Below, in pieces: positions 1 through 5,746 of a stretch of DNA of 8,967 bases. Source of the stretch: Kangiella sp. (GTDB taxonomy: Bacteria; Pseudomonadota; Gammaproteobacteria; Enterobacterales; Kangiellaceae); the NCBI GenBank assembly GCA_002733465.1, contig NVVT01000021.1:9033-17999 (forward strand). Reading direction: 5' to 3'. The first letter of the stretch is position 1; each line of letters opens with the position of its first letter. Under the pieces are notes generated by a model that saw nothing but the letters and a program-made list of their open reading frames with translations, was not told the origin of the DNA and ran no database searches. The position numbers were made by a program, and so were the translations under genes.

Positions 1-35
1 TTGAAATTAAGAAAATTTAACTATAAGAGGTCATT

Positions 36-701
36 ATGATAGACGGTAGCAATTTTAGCTCGAACACTAATATTCTCTTACTATCTATTTTAGCGATGTC
101 GATCATTTTGGCTTTCTATTTTTTAGTTGGATTTATTTCACGAATAAAAAAATTAAAGTTGTTAGGGGCTTCAGGAAAATTGGCTAACTTGCTAATTTTT
201 AGCCTACTAAGCACCTCGCTTTCATTTTTTCTAATAGGCGTTTCTGGATACAATGCTTTAACTTATGAAGAGGTTCTCGCGGAAGTTGAAATTGACCCTA
301 TTGAACAACAAAAATTTAAAGCGCTACTACGTTTTAAAGATGGAACAGAAATGGATTTCGAGTTGTTAGGCGATGAAATTGAAATACAAGCGAATATTCT
401 CAAATGGAAATCCTGGTCCAATATTCTCGGTTTAAGAACATCCTATCGACTTGACCGAGTGGTTGGACGTTACTCTAAACTATCGGATGAAAAGAACAAG
501 AAACGAAGTGTGTTTTCTTTGACGGATGAAACAGACCTTGATATAGCTAGGTGGCGAAAACAGTATGAATATTTAAATTTTCTATTGGATGTGGAGCATG
601 GATCAGCTAGCTTTGTTTCAGCCAAAAAAAATCAGCACTATCAATTGGTTGTTACAAATGACGGATTAATTCTTCGTAATAGTAAGACAAATAAAAATTG
701 A
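36..701 (+). CDS. Conserved two-helix membrane protein, function unknown
   Basis: The product is 221 aa. Two hydrophobic segments (about residues 12-35 and 49-70) flank a short basic loop (RIKKLK near 36-41). By the positive-inside rule the loop is cytoplasmic, and the roughly 150-residue polar C-terminal domain is in the periplasm. That domain carries phrases such as GDEIEIQANILKWKSW, YRLDRVVGRY and VEHGSASF. From memory, these match a gammaproteobacterial family often labelled 'multidrug transporter' or 'cation/multidrug efflux pump'. The label looks unjustified, because two helices and a soluble domain are not an RND or MFS pump. The ATG has a good ribosome site (AAGAGG at 25-30, 5 nt spacing). 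The gene converges on rnfH with a 15-bp gap, a position often held by bamE next to rnfH, but it shows no lipobox and is not BamE. The coding call is firm; the function is unknown. Confidence 0.85.
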   Translation: MIDGSNFSSNTNILLLSILAMSIILAFYFLVGFISRIKKLKLLGASGKLANLLIFSLLSTSLSFFLIGVSGYNALTYEEVLAEVEIDPIEQQKFKALLRFKDGTEMDFELLGDEIEIQANILKWKSWSNILGLRTSYRLDRVVGRYSKLSDEKNKKRSVFSLTDETDLDIARWRKQYEYLNFLLDVEHGSASFVSAKKNQHYQLVVTNDGLILRNSKTNKN

Positions 702-716
702 TTCAAGTAAGTTTTT

Positions 717-1046
717 TTAACTACCGCCTTTTTCTTGAGAGCTATTTTTCTTAGCTCTTTGTTTGCGAGCTTCTTTTGGATCGATGATTAACGGTCTATA
801 TATTTCTATTCGATCATTATCGTGAAGCGGATCGCCCAATTTACAACTCGTACTAAAAATACCGATTTTATTAATCGCTAAATCTATTTCGGAATAGTGT
901 TTAAGAATTCCAGATTGACGAATTGCCGATTCTACATTGGTATCGTTATTAACCCGTAAATAAAATAGTTTTTGCTCGTCTTTCTTTGCATAAATAACTT
1001 CTATATTTATGCTCTTCTGTTCTTGCGATTTAATTAAGTCATTCAT
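717..1046 (-). CDS. rnfH: RnfH family ubiquitin-fold protein (RatB)
   Basis: The product is 109 aa. The family signature is clear: a beta-grasp N-terminal half (INIEVIYAKKDEQKLFYLRV), then IDLAINKIGIFS near 54-65, and the diagnostic EIYRPLIIDPKEARKQRA at 81-98. The family is conserved next to ratA. Its name comes from association with rnf (electron transport) operons in some bacteria, and its biochemical role is unsettled. It is last in the smpB-lipoprotein-ratA-rnfH unit. Its ATG overlaps the ratA stop (ATGA, 1043-1046), and there is no Shine-Dalgarno sequence in front of it, so translation probably depends on coupling to ratA. The charged C-terminal tail (RKQRAKKNSSQEK) is probably disordered. 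'RatB' in E. coli nomenclature does not make it an established antitoxin. Confidence 0.93.
   Translation of the reverse strand: MNDLIKSQEQKSINIEVIYAKKDEQKLFYLRVNNDTNVESAIRQSGILKHYSEIDLAINKIGIFSTSCKLGDPLHDNDRIEIYRPLIIDPKEARKQRAKKNSSQEKGGS
737..760 (+). terminator. Possible terminator for the 36-701 gene, inside the 3' end of rnfH
   Basis: AGAGCTA (738-744) and TAGCTCT (752-758) form a 7-bp stem around a 7-nt loop, and a G-T wobble at 737/759 extends it. On the + strand the stem is followed by TTGTTTG, a broken T tract. It lies 36 bp past the stop of the 36-701 gene and inside the antisense rnfH coding sequence. A T7 run (712-718) also lies between the two genes, without a convincing stem. The call is weak, since the hairpin could simply be coding sequence. 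Confidence 0.3.
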
Positions 1047-1480
1047 CGATTATCGTAGACGATTTTTGCTCTTTCGGTGAAGGCGGAAACCATTGTTTGA
1101 ACCAGTTGATTAAAAATTTTTGAGAATGCTATATCAGTCAACCTACTGGAAAATTCAAAATCTAAATTCAATTCAATTTTCGATGCTTCTTCTGACAATG
1201 GAATAAAATTCCAAGAGCCTGACAAATGTTTAAATGGTCCATCGACTAAAGTCATATCGATCTTACTAGTTGGATGTAATTGGTTACGTGTAGTGAATGA
1301 CTTAGAAAAACCACCTTTCGATATTTCTAGTTTTGCGGTGATAAAATCGGACTCCTTTGAAACTAAAGTACAATTGGAACAGAAAGGAACAAATAGAGGG
1401 TAATTTTCAACATCATTGACTAAATCAAACATTTGCTGATCGCTGAAAGGAACAAGTGCACTACGACAGATCTTAGTCAT
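1043..1480 (-). CDS. ratA: RatA family START/polyketide-cyclase-like protein (COQ10-related)
   Basis: The product is 145 aa, the usual family length. Conserved stretches seen in E. coli RatA recur in order: SALVPFSDQQMFDLVNDVENYP (6-28), SFTTRNQL (61-68), LVDGPFKHLSGSW (78-90), LDFEFSSRL, and a C-terminal helix ending AFTERAKIVY. The fold is a START/SRPBCC lipid-binding cup, and the mitochondrial homologue COQ10 binds ubiquinone. In E. coli RatA was reported to block 50S/30S association, and a quinone-related role is the alternative view. The ATG overlaps the stop of the upstream lipoprotein gene (ATGA, 1477-1480). The preceding sequence has no Shine-Dalgarno motif, which points to translational coupling. 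The family assignment is secure; the 'toxin' function is not demonstrated here. Confidence 0.95.
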   Translation of the reverse strand: MTKICRSALVPFSDQQMFDLVNDVENYPLFVPFCSNCTLVSKESDFITAKLEISKGGFSKSFTTRNQLHPTSKIDMTLVDGPFKHLSGSWNFIPLSEEASKIELNLDFEFSSRLTDIAFSKIFNQLVQTMVSAFTERAKIVYDNR

Positions 1481-2577
1481 AGGTTTTTTAACCGTTCGAG
1501 CAACTTAAGTGTTCGCTCGTGGTACTTAATTGCCAGAGTGTTATTTTCATTAATTAGTAGTATTAAACTCCAACTAGTAAGAGCATCATCTAACTGTTGT
1601 TTTTTACGAAAAATTATAGCTTCTTCATGAAGTTTGTTGATCAGTTTACTTTCAGTTTCAATTACTCGTTTGAGATTATCATCAAAGCCTTTGATTGTTT
1701 TCGCTTTGATTAATTTTTTTGCGGACTCTCTATAGCTATTATCTTCAAACAACAATAGAAATTCATCTATGAAAATATTTTGCTCGTGTTTGCGTATGAA
1801 GTATTGATAAGCAGGTAATAATAATTTTTGTTTAGTCTCATTTTTGATGCTAATGAGTCTTCTGATCGTTTGTTTTCTTTCCGGGATTGTAATGGCCTTA
1901 TCCGAAATAGAAGATAAAGCTTGTAGTTGAGTACTGACTAATATTTGATGCTCGCTCTTTAGTATAAAGAGCTTATTCATTTGCTGTAATGCTCTAACGT
2001 ATTGGTCTTTTTTCATGGTTGATTTTATCAGAGCAATATTGGCTTTCGAACGGCGTTTTTCTTTTTTAACTAAAGGACTAAAATTTAATACAGGAATTCT
2101 AATGATTTGTCCGGCTTTTATTAAACTGGGGTTTTCAATATGATTTGAACGAGCTAGAGTAATAAAGTAGATTGAATTACCTAGCCATGTTTGAGCTATG
2201 GAACCTAAACTATCAGAACTCTTGATTTTATAATCGTGGTAACGTTTGCTAGAAAATATTTGATCTATATTTTTAGTGAGTTGAACATGAATTAGTTTTG
2301 CTGTTTTATGTTTGGGATTAAATCGCAGAACACGATTAATATTTTCAAAAGCTTTCTTTTTGTTGCCTTTCTCCAAAAGTGTAATTGCTCTCTTAACACT
2401 TTTATCTTGATTGATTTTATTTTCTAAACCTAAGTCATCATAAGACGCTCGTTCTTTAGAATCTTGATTAGTAGTTTGACATGCAAATAAGCTACAAACC
2501 AACATTAACGCGAAGGCTATTTTTGTTCTAATTGACGCTTGTTTTGAAAATACTCTATTCATTACTAAAAGTCTCAA
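1477..2577 (-). CDS. LysM-domain lipoprotein with TPR-like helices
   Basis: The product is 366 aa. Basic residues and a hydrophobic stretch (about 19-32) precede a lipobox, LFAC, with Cys33 as the predicted lipidated residue. Residues 59-105 are helical and TPR-like (LLEKGNKKKAFENINRVLRFNPKHKTA). Residues 113-162 are a LysM domain (YKIKSSDSLGSIAQTWLGN to GQIIRIP), which implies peptidoglycan binding. The remaining 200 residues are lysine-rich, helical and probably repeat-like; I do not recognise them. The start at 2577 is TTG, overlapping the smpB stop (TTGA) with AGGA 4 nt upstream. An ATG at 2562, five codons inside, would give the same signal peptide and is a real alternative. The stop overlaps the ratA start. 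A periplasmic, cell-wall-associated protein is likely, with unknown role; its place between smpB and ratA is unusual. Confidence 0.88.
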   Translation of the reverse strand: MRLLVMNRVFSKQASIRTKIAFALMLVCSLFACQTTNQDSKERASYDDLGLENKINQDKSVKRAITLLEKGNKKKAFENINRVLRFNPKHKTAKLIHVQLTKNIDQIFSSKRYHDYKIKSSDSLGSIAQTWLGNSIYFITLARSNHIENPSLIKAGQIIRIPVLNFSPLVKKEKRRSKANIALIKSTMKKDQYVRALQQMNKLFILKSEHQILVSTQLQALSSISDKAITIPERKQTIRRLISIKNETKQKLLLPAYQYFIRKHEQNIFIDEFLLLFEDNSYRESAKKLIKAKTIKGFDDNLKRVIETESKLINKLHEEAIIFRKKQQLDDALTSWSLILLINENNTLAIKYHERTLKLLERLKNL

Positions 2578-3053
2578 TCGTTCCTACTTTCTTTCATTAT
2601 CCTACTTTTATCTTTATCCCATTGCTTTGATTTTTCTGATGCTCGTTTATCGTGAAGTTTTTTTCCTTTGCCGGTAGCGATCTTTAGTTTAACTAAGTTT
2701 CTGATCCAATAAAGAGACAGGGGTATGATTGTGAAACCTCCTTTGTCCATCGCATCATGTAGCTTGTTAAGTTCTGCTTGATGCAAAAGTAGTTTTTTGT
2801 TGCGACTATTTTCAATCACGTTATGAGTGGACGTAGTATTTAAAGAGGCTATATGGCAAGAGTGCAACCATGCTTCACCTTGATGAAGTATGATATAGGC
2901 ATCACTTAATGTGACCTTTGACTCGCGCATTGACTTAACTTCCCAGCCTTGAAGCGCGAGGCCAGCCTCAAAAGTCTCTCCAAGTAAATAATCATGGCTG
3001 GCTCGACGGTTTCGAGCAATGGTATTGTCTGGCGCTTTCTTTTTCTTTGCCAT
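2574..3053 (-). CDS. smpB: SsrA-binding protein SmpB
   Basis: The product is 159 aa, full length. SmpB binds tmRNA and places it in stalled ribosomes for trans-translation. Visible signatures are IARNRRASHDYLLGETFEAGLALQGWEVKSMR (12-43), LNTTSTH (71-77), the KKLLLH segment, PLSLYW (111-116) and GKGKKLHDKR (128-137). The C-terminal tail QWDKDKSRIMK (144-154) is the part that enters the mRNA channel. The ATG at 3053 agrees with the usual MAKKKK start, although no clear Shine-Dalgarno precedes it. smpB is first in a four-gene unit and has its own promoter about 35 bp upstream. The tmRNA gene itself (ssrA) is not in this window. Confidence 0.97.
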   Translation of the reverse strand: MAKKKKAPDNTIARNRRASHDYLLGETFEAGLALQGWEVKSMRESKVTLSDAYIILHQGEAWLHSCHIASLNTTSTHNVIENSRNKKLLLHQAELNKLHDAMDKGGFTIIPLSLYWIRNLVKLKIATGKGKKLHDKRASEKSKQWDKDKSRIMKESRND

Positions 3054-3087
3054 CGGTGGATTCTAAAGGTAAATCTGAATGGCTTGA

Positions 3088-3116
3088 ATTATAGGGGCTA
3101 GGTGTGGGTTAGTCTA
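3088..3116 (-). promoter_or_regulatory. Predicted sigma-70 promoter of the smpB unit
   Basis: Read on the minus strand, TAGACT (3116-3111, 4 of 6 matches to TTGACA) is followed after exactly 17 bp by a perfect TATAAT (3093-3088). The start of transcription would be near 3081, giving a 5' leader of about 28 nt before the smpB ATG. It lies downstream of the tolC terminator, so smpB has independent transcription. Confidence 0.6.
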
Positions 3117-3126
3117 GGAAGAGAGT

Positions 3127-3160
3127 CATAAAATAGACTCCTTTGTTTAAAAAAGGAGTC
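3127..3160 (-). terminator. Rho-independent terminator of tolC
   Basis: GACTCCTTT (3136-3144) and AAAGGAGTC (3152-3160) form a perfect 9-bp stem with a 7-nt loop, starting 21 bp past the tolC stop. In the tolC direction the stem is followed by TATTTTATG (3135-3127), a modest U-rich tail. In the opposite direction there is no T run, so it serves the minus strand. Confidence 0.7.
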
Positions 3161-3181
3161 ATTCGGAAGGATACAAGATTG

Positions 3182-4609
3182 CTATCTTAATAACTGATTA
3201 ACTTTAGCCAAATCTTTTGCAGTTAATAACCCCGTTGCTTGCTTTAATTTTAAAGTGTTTAAAACATAGTCATAACGAGATCTAGCATATTGACGCTTTG
3301 AATCAAAAAGCAACTGAGTTTGTTGTAAAACATCAACAATGGTTCGAGTTCCCACTTCAAAGCCTGCTTGAGTAGCCTCAAGAGATTTTTCTGCGCTGAT
3401 GACTGCTTGTTTCAGTGCGTTTACTGAACTAACGTTTGCTACCACTCCCAAATAAGAACTTCTTGTTTGGCTTACCGCAATACGTCTATTAGCTTCCAAA
3501 TTATGGGCTGCTTGTATGTATAGTGATTGTGATTCTTTAACTCGAGAATTCGTTCTTCCACCAGAATAAATTGGAATATTAAAATTTAATGAAATTGAAG
3601 AGCCTGTATTTTGAGAGCTGCTAGTAATGCCGGTAGCATTTGCAAACTGCACTCTATTTATATCGAAGAGGCGCTGGTTAGGCGTATCGCTATCGCTATC
3701 ACTATTATTATAATTTGCAGATAGATTTACCGATGGCAAATGTCCTGCTTGAGAGATTGATATACTTTGTTTGGCTATATCAAGCCCAATTCTAGATGCT
3801 TTAACATTGATATTATTTTGCTCGGATTCTTTGATCCACTTTTTTATATTTTCTGGTTGAGGTTTGCGCAATGCAATATCTTGTTTCAATGATAATAAGT
3901 CATAGTGATATTGCCCAGTAATGAGCTGTAATAATTCGTGAGTATTGTCTAATCCATTTTGAGTTGATATTTGGTTAGCTAGCGCCCTATCATGGCGAGA
4001 TTGAGCTTCTAAAACATCGGTAATTGCGATTAACCCAACTTCAAAACGCTGTTTGGTTTGTGCTAACTCTCGAGAAACTGCTTTGGTTTCAGCTTTGGAA
4101 AACTCAACGCTATCTTTAGCCGCTAAAACATTAAAGTAAGCTTCGGCTACACGGATAATTAAATCTTGTTTGCTGCCTTCATGGTTAATATTAGACTGTA
4201 ACGCTTGTTTTTCTGATTGTCTCAAAGTAAGCCATGTCGCATGATTGTATATTTCCTGAGTTAAGGTTATCCCATAACTCGTAGTGGTAGAATCGCTTTC
4301 ACTTTCGGATTCTTGATGATTTTGCATGGAGGGTACCGTTGAATCAAGAGGAACGACTAAAGTGTCTGAAACGCTAGAAGATTCATTCGACGATTTTGAA
4401 TAGCTAGCTGATGCATTTATTTGAGGTAATAAAAATGCCATACTTTGATTAACTCGTTCAGAAGCTGCTTTAGTACCTGCTTCGCTAGCTAGGAGCGTAG
4501 GGTCATTATCTTTAGCCAAACGGTAGATGTCTAACAAGTTATCTGCCATCACATTGACAGATAAAATGGACGCAATAAGGGTAACGCCAATTATTTTAGT
4601 TTTGTTCAT
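3182..4609 (-). CDS. tolC: TolC family outer-membrane channel protein
   Basis: The product is 475 aa. TolC trimers form the outer-membrane beta-barrel and periplasmic tunnel used by tripartite efflux pumps and type I secretion. A signal peptide is visible (NKTKIIGVTLIASILSVNVMA, cut before DNLL). The two OEP structural repeats follow: the first helical pair contains LIIRVAEAYFNVLAAKD and QTKQRFEVGLIAITDVLEAQ; the second contains QAGFEVGTRTIVDVLQQTQLLFDSKRQYARSRYDYV and LKLKQATG. The frame opens further at a GTG (4630), but the ATG at 4609 has AAAGGA 6 nt upstream and a textbook signal peptide directly after it, so I choose it. Both predicted surface loops carry Ser/Asp/Glu runs (about 100-107 and 303-308). 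The gene ends at a clear terminator. Proteins of this type are often encoded beside nudF and cpdA, as here. Confidence 0.95.
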   Translation of the reverse strand: MNKTKIIGVTLIASILSVNVMADNLLDIYRLAKDNDPTLLASEAGTKAASERVNQSMAFLLPQINASASYSKSSNESSSVSDTLVVPLDSTVPSMQNHQESESESDSTTTSYGITLTQEIYNHATWLTLRQSEKQALQSNINHEGSKQDLIIRVAEAYFNVLAAKDSVEFSKAETKAVSRELAQTKQRFEVGLIAITDVLEAQSRHDRALANQISTQNGLDNTHELLQLITGQYHYDLLSLKQDIALRKPQPENIKKWIKESEQNNINVKASRIGLDIAKQSISISQAGHLPSVNLSANYNNSDSDSDTPNQRLFDINRVQFANATGITSSSQNTGSSISLNFNIPIYSGGRTNSRVKESQSLYIQAAHNLEANRRIAVSQTRSSYLGVVANVSSVNALKQAVISAEKSLEATQAGFEVGTRTIVDVLQQTQLLFDSKRQYARSRYDYVLNTLKLKQATGLLTAKDLAKVNQLLR

Positions 4610-4695
4610 TCTTATTCCTTTCAATAACACGATGTTTTAATTCAAGGGAGCTTTATTCCAATACAGCTTATTTCAAGGCTATTCGTTGTACTCAG

Positions 4696-4735
4696 ATTGT
4701 ATTGCTCTTTACCTTGACTCTTAAGCTTGACTCTT
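4696..4735 (-). promoter_or_regulatory. Candidate activator-type tolC promoter with a 10-bp direct repeat
   Basis: On the minus strand AAGAGTCAAG occurs twice, at 4735-4726 and 4722-4713, with a 13-bp period. A -10-like TACAAT follows at 4701-4696, after an 11-bp gap. There is no TTGACA-like -35; its place is taken by the second repeat. This resembles promoters activated by OmpR/PhoB-type regulators bound to direct repeats, although the 13-bp period is longer than the usual 10-11. Transcription would begin near 4689, about 80 nt before the tolC ATG. The assignment is inferred. Confidence 0.35.
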
Positions 4736-4766
4736 TAGGTGTGTTAGTATTGTAACTCACCTAAGG
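4733..4766. repeat. Strong inverted repeat upstream of tolC
   Basis: CTTTAGGTGTGTTA (4733-4746) and TAACTCACCTAAGG (4753-4766) pair over 14 positions: 12 Watson-Crick pairs, one G-T and one mismatch, around a 6-bp centre (GTATTG). Neither side has a T tract, so it is not an ordinary terminator. It lies between pcm and tolC, about 80 bp past the pcm stop, and touches the tolC direct repeat. The symmetry suits a dimeric repressor operator; a structured 3' end of the pcm transcript is the alternative. Confidence 0.6.
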
Positions 4767-4845
4767 TTAACATCTTATGACTAAAGTATGAGAAATCTCG
4801 TCATTTTGTAATAAGATATGTAGGGAAGAGGTTTATAGGGAGATA

Positions 4846-5511
4846 TTAAAACTCAAATCGATTGGTTTTTTCAACATTTATCATTGGGTGAGATTCCACA
4901 GGGAAAAGGTGTTCATGTTGCCATTGGTTATTGTCGTCTAGTTGACTTAATGCGACAACTAATCGCGAGTTTTGAGCGTCGTTATTTTCAATAATACTCA
5001 CCACTCGTCCACCTTCATTGATATTCTTTTTTAAACTTTCGGGTAGTTTAGGTAATGCTGAGGTGATTAAAATAGCATCGTAGGGGGCCTGCGCCATCCA
5101 ACCATCACTTGCGTCGCCTTCTTCGATGACTACATTTTCTAGACCTAGCTTTTTATGAATTTGTTTTGCTTTGACAACAAATTCACTAATTATTTCTACA
5201 CTGGTAATACGTTTTGCTAGTTTCGATAATATCGCGCTGGAATAGCCACTACCGGTTCCAATCTCCAATACTTTATCGTTAGGGATTAATGAGAGCGCTT
5301 GAATCATTCGAGCTATTTCTCTAGGTGCAAGCATTGACTGATGATGCCCTAATGACAACTGAGTATCAGCATAGGCTAAACCTTGTTGATCGTCGGCAAC
5401 AAAATCTTCACGTGCAAGACCTGCCATTGCCCCTAATATTTTATCGTCAAACACTTTCCAAGGTCTAACTTGCTGTTCAATCATATTAAATCGAGCGTTT
5501 TCGATATTCAT
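4846..5511 (-). CDS. Protein-L-isoaspartate O-methyltransferase family protein (tolC-linked type)
   Basis: The product is 221 aa. It is a class I SAM-dependent methyltransferase: the glycine-rich motif VLEIGTGSGY (81-90), an acidic residue ending the next strand (SVEI, E106), GDASDGW (132-138), PYDAILITSALPKLP (143-157) and GGRVV (167-171). Order and wording match Pcm, which repairs isoaspartyl residues in aged proteins. Where typical bacterial Pcm has a TISQP-like substrate segment, this protein reads HHQSMLAPREIA (56-67), so the peptide site may differ and isoaspartyl repair is not assured. It may be a paralogue, with a canonical pcm (usually near surE/rpoS) elsewhere; I therefore give no symbol. 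AGG stands 7 nt before the ATG. It is divergent from nudF and upstream of tolC in the same direction. Confidence 0.9.
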   Translation of the reverse strand: MNIENARFNMIEQQVRPWKVFDDKILGAMAGLAREDFVADDQQGLAYADTQLSLGHHQSMLAPREIARMIQALSLIPNDKVLEIGTGSGYSSAILSKLAKRITSVEIISEFVVKAKQIHKKLGLENVVIEEGDASDGWMAQAPYDAILITSALPKLPESLKKNINEGGRVVSIIENNDAQNSRLVVALSQLDDNNQWQHEHLFPVESHPMINVEKTNRFEF

Positions 5512-5604
5512 AGATGCGCCTATTACTCTTTCGTTAAATAGTCGATACTTTAGTTATTTGTAGTCTTTTGCGAAACAACTAATGTTTTAGGTATACTAGC
5601 AAGA

Positions 5605-5634
5605 ATTATAATAAATACCAATGACTTAGGACAA
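5605..5634 (-). promoter_or_regulatory. Predicted promoter of the pcm-like gene
   Basis: On the minus strand TTGTCC (5634-5629, 4 of 6 to the -35 consensus) and a perfect TATAAT (5610-5605) are separated by 18 bp. Transcription would start near 5598, leaving a leader of about 85 nt before the ATG at 5511. The -35 box lies inside the palindrome at 5626-5640. Confidence 0.5.
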
Positions 5635-5649
5635 TCCTAATTTTATATC
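5621..5649 (+). promoter_or_regulatory. Possible nudF promoter
   Basis: ATGACT (5621-5626, 4 of 6 to TTGACA) and TATATC (5644-5649, 4 of 6 to TATAAT) are 17 bp apart. The spacer contains the palindrome at 5626-5640. The match is weak, and the leader before the preferred nudF start would be about 90 nt. Other AT-rich hexamers nearby could serve as well. Confidence 0.3.
5626..5640. repeat. Perfect 15-bp palindrome TTAGGA-CAA-TCCTAA, possible operator
   Basis: The arms are 6 bp with a 3-bp centre and no mismatch. The site covers the -35 of the pcm-like promoter on the minus strand, and lies between the boxes of the possible nudF promoter on the plus strand. A dimeric regulator bound there could affect both divergent genes. 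The regulator is unknown. Confidence 0.45.
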
Positions 5650-5746
5650 CATACACTTTGAGGTATAGAGAGTATATGTAGGATTAAACTTAAATTAAAT
5701 AACATGTCTATCAAGTTTCATGCTATCGAATATTAGGAATGACCTT

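Noticed and set aside
717..1480. RatA/RatB as a toxin-antitoxin module
   Set aside because: The pair is a widely conserved housekeeping locus related to COQ10 and ubiquitin-fold proteins; nothing here supports addiction-module behaviour.
1433..1630. 65-codon open frame on the + strand
   Set aside because: It lies antisense across the ratA start and the lipoprotein end, has no ribosome site, and its product resembles no family.
3054..3181. tmRNA gene next to smpB
   Set aside because: The 128-bp gap is too short and is occupied by the tolC terminator and smpB promoter; no tRNA-like end is visible.
4610..4630. GTG start at 4630, adding seven residues to TolC
   Set aside because: It has no ribosome site, it would put extra residues ahead of a normal signal peptide, and AAAGGA is ideally placed for the ATG at 4609.
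4772..4817. ATCTTAT/ATAAGAT pairing enclosing GAGAAATCTC, past the pcm-like gene
   Set aside because: It is short, AT-rich and broken by large unpaired stretches, with no T tract; likely chance compared with the stronger dyad at 4733-4766.
5704..5736. Ten-codon frame just upstream of nudF (leader peptide?)
   Set aside because: It has no Shine-Dalgarno, no regulatory codon run and no attenuator hairpin.
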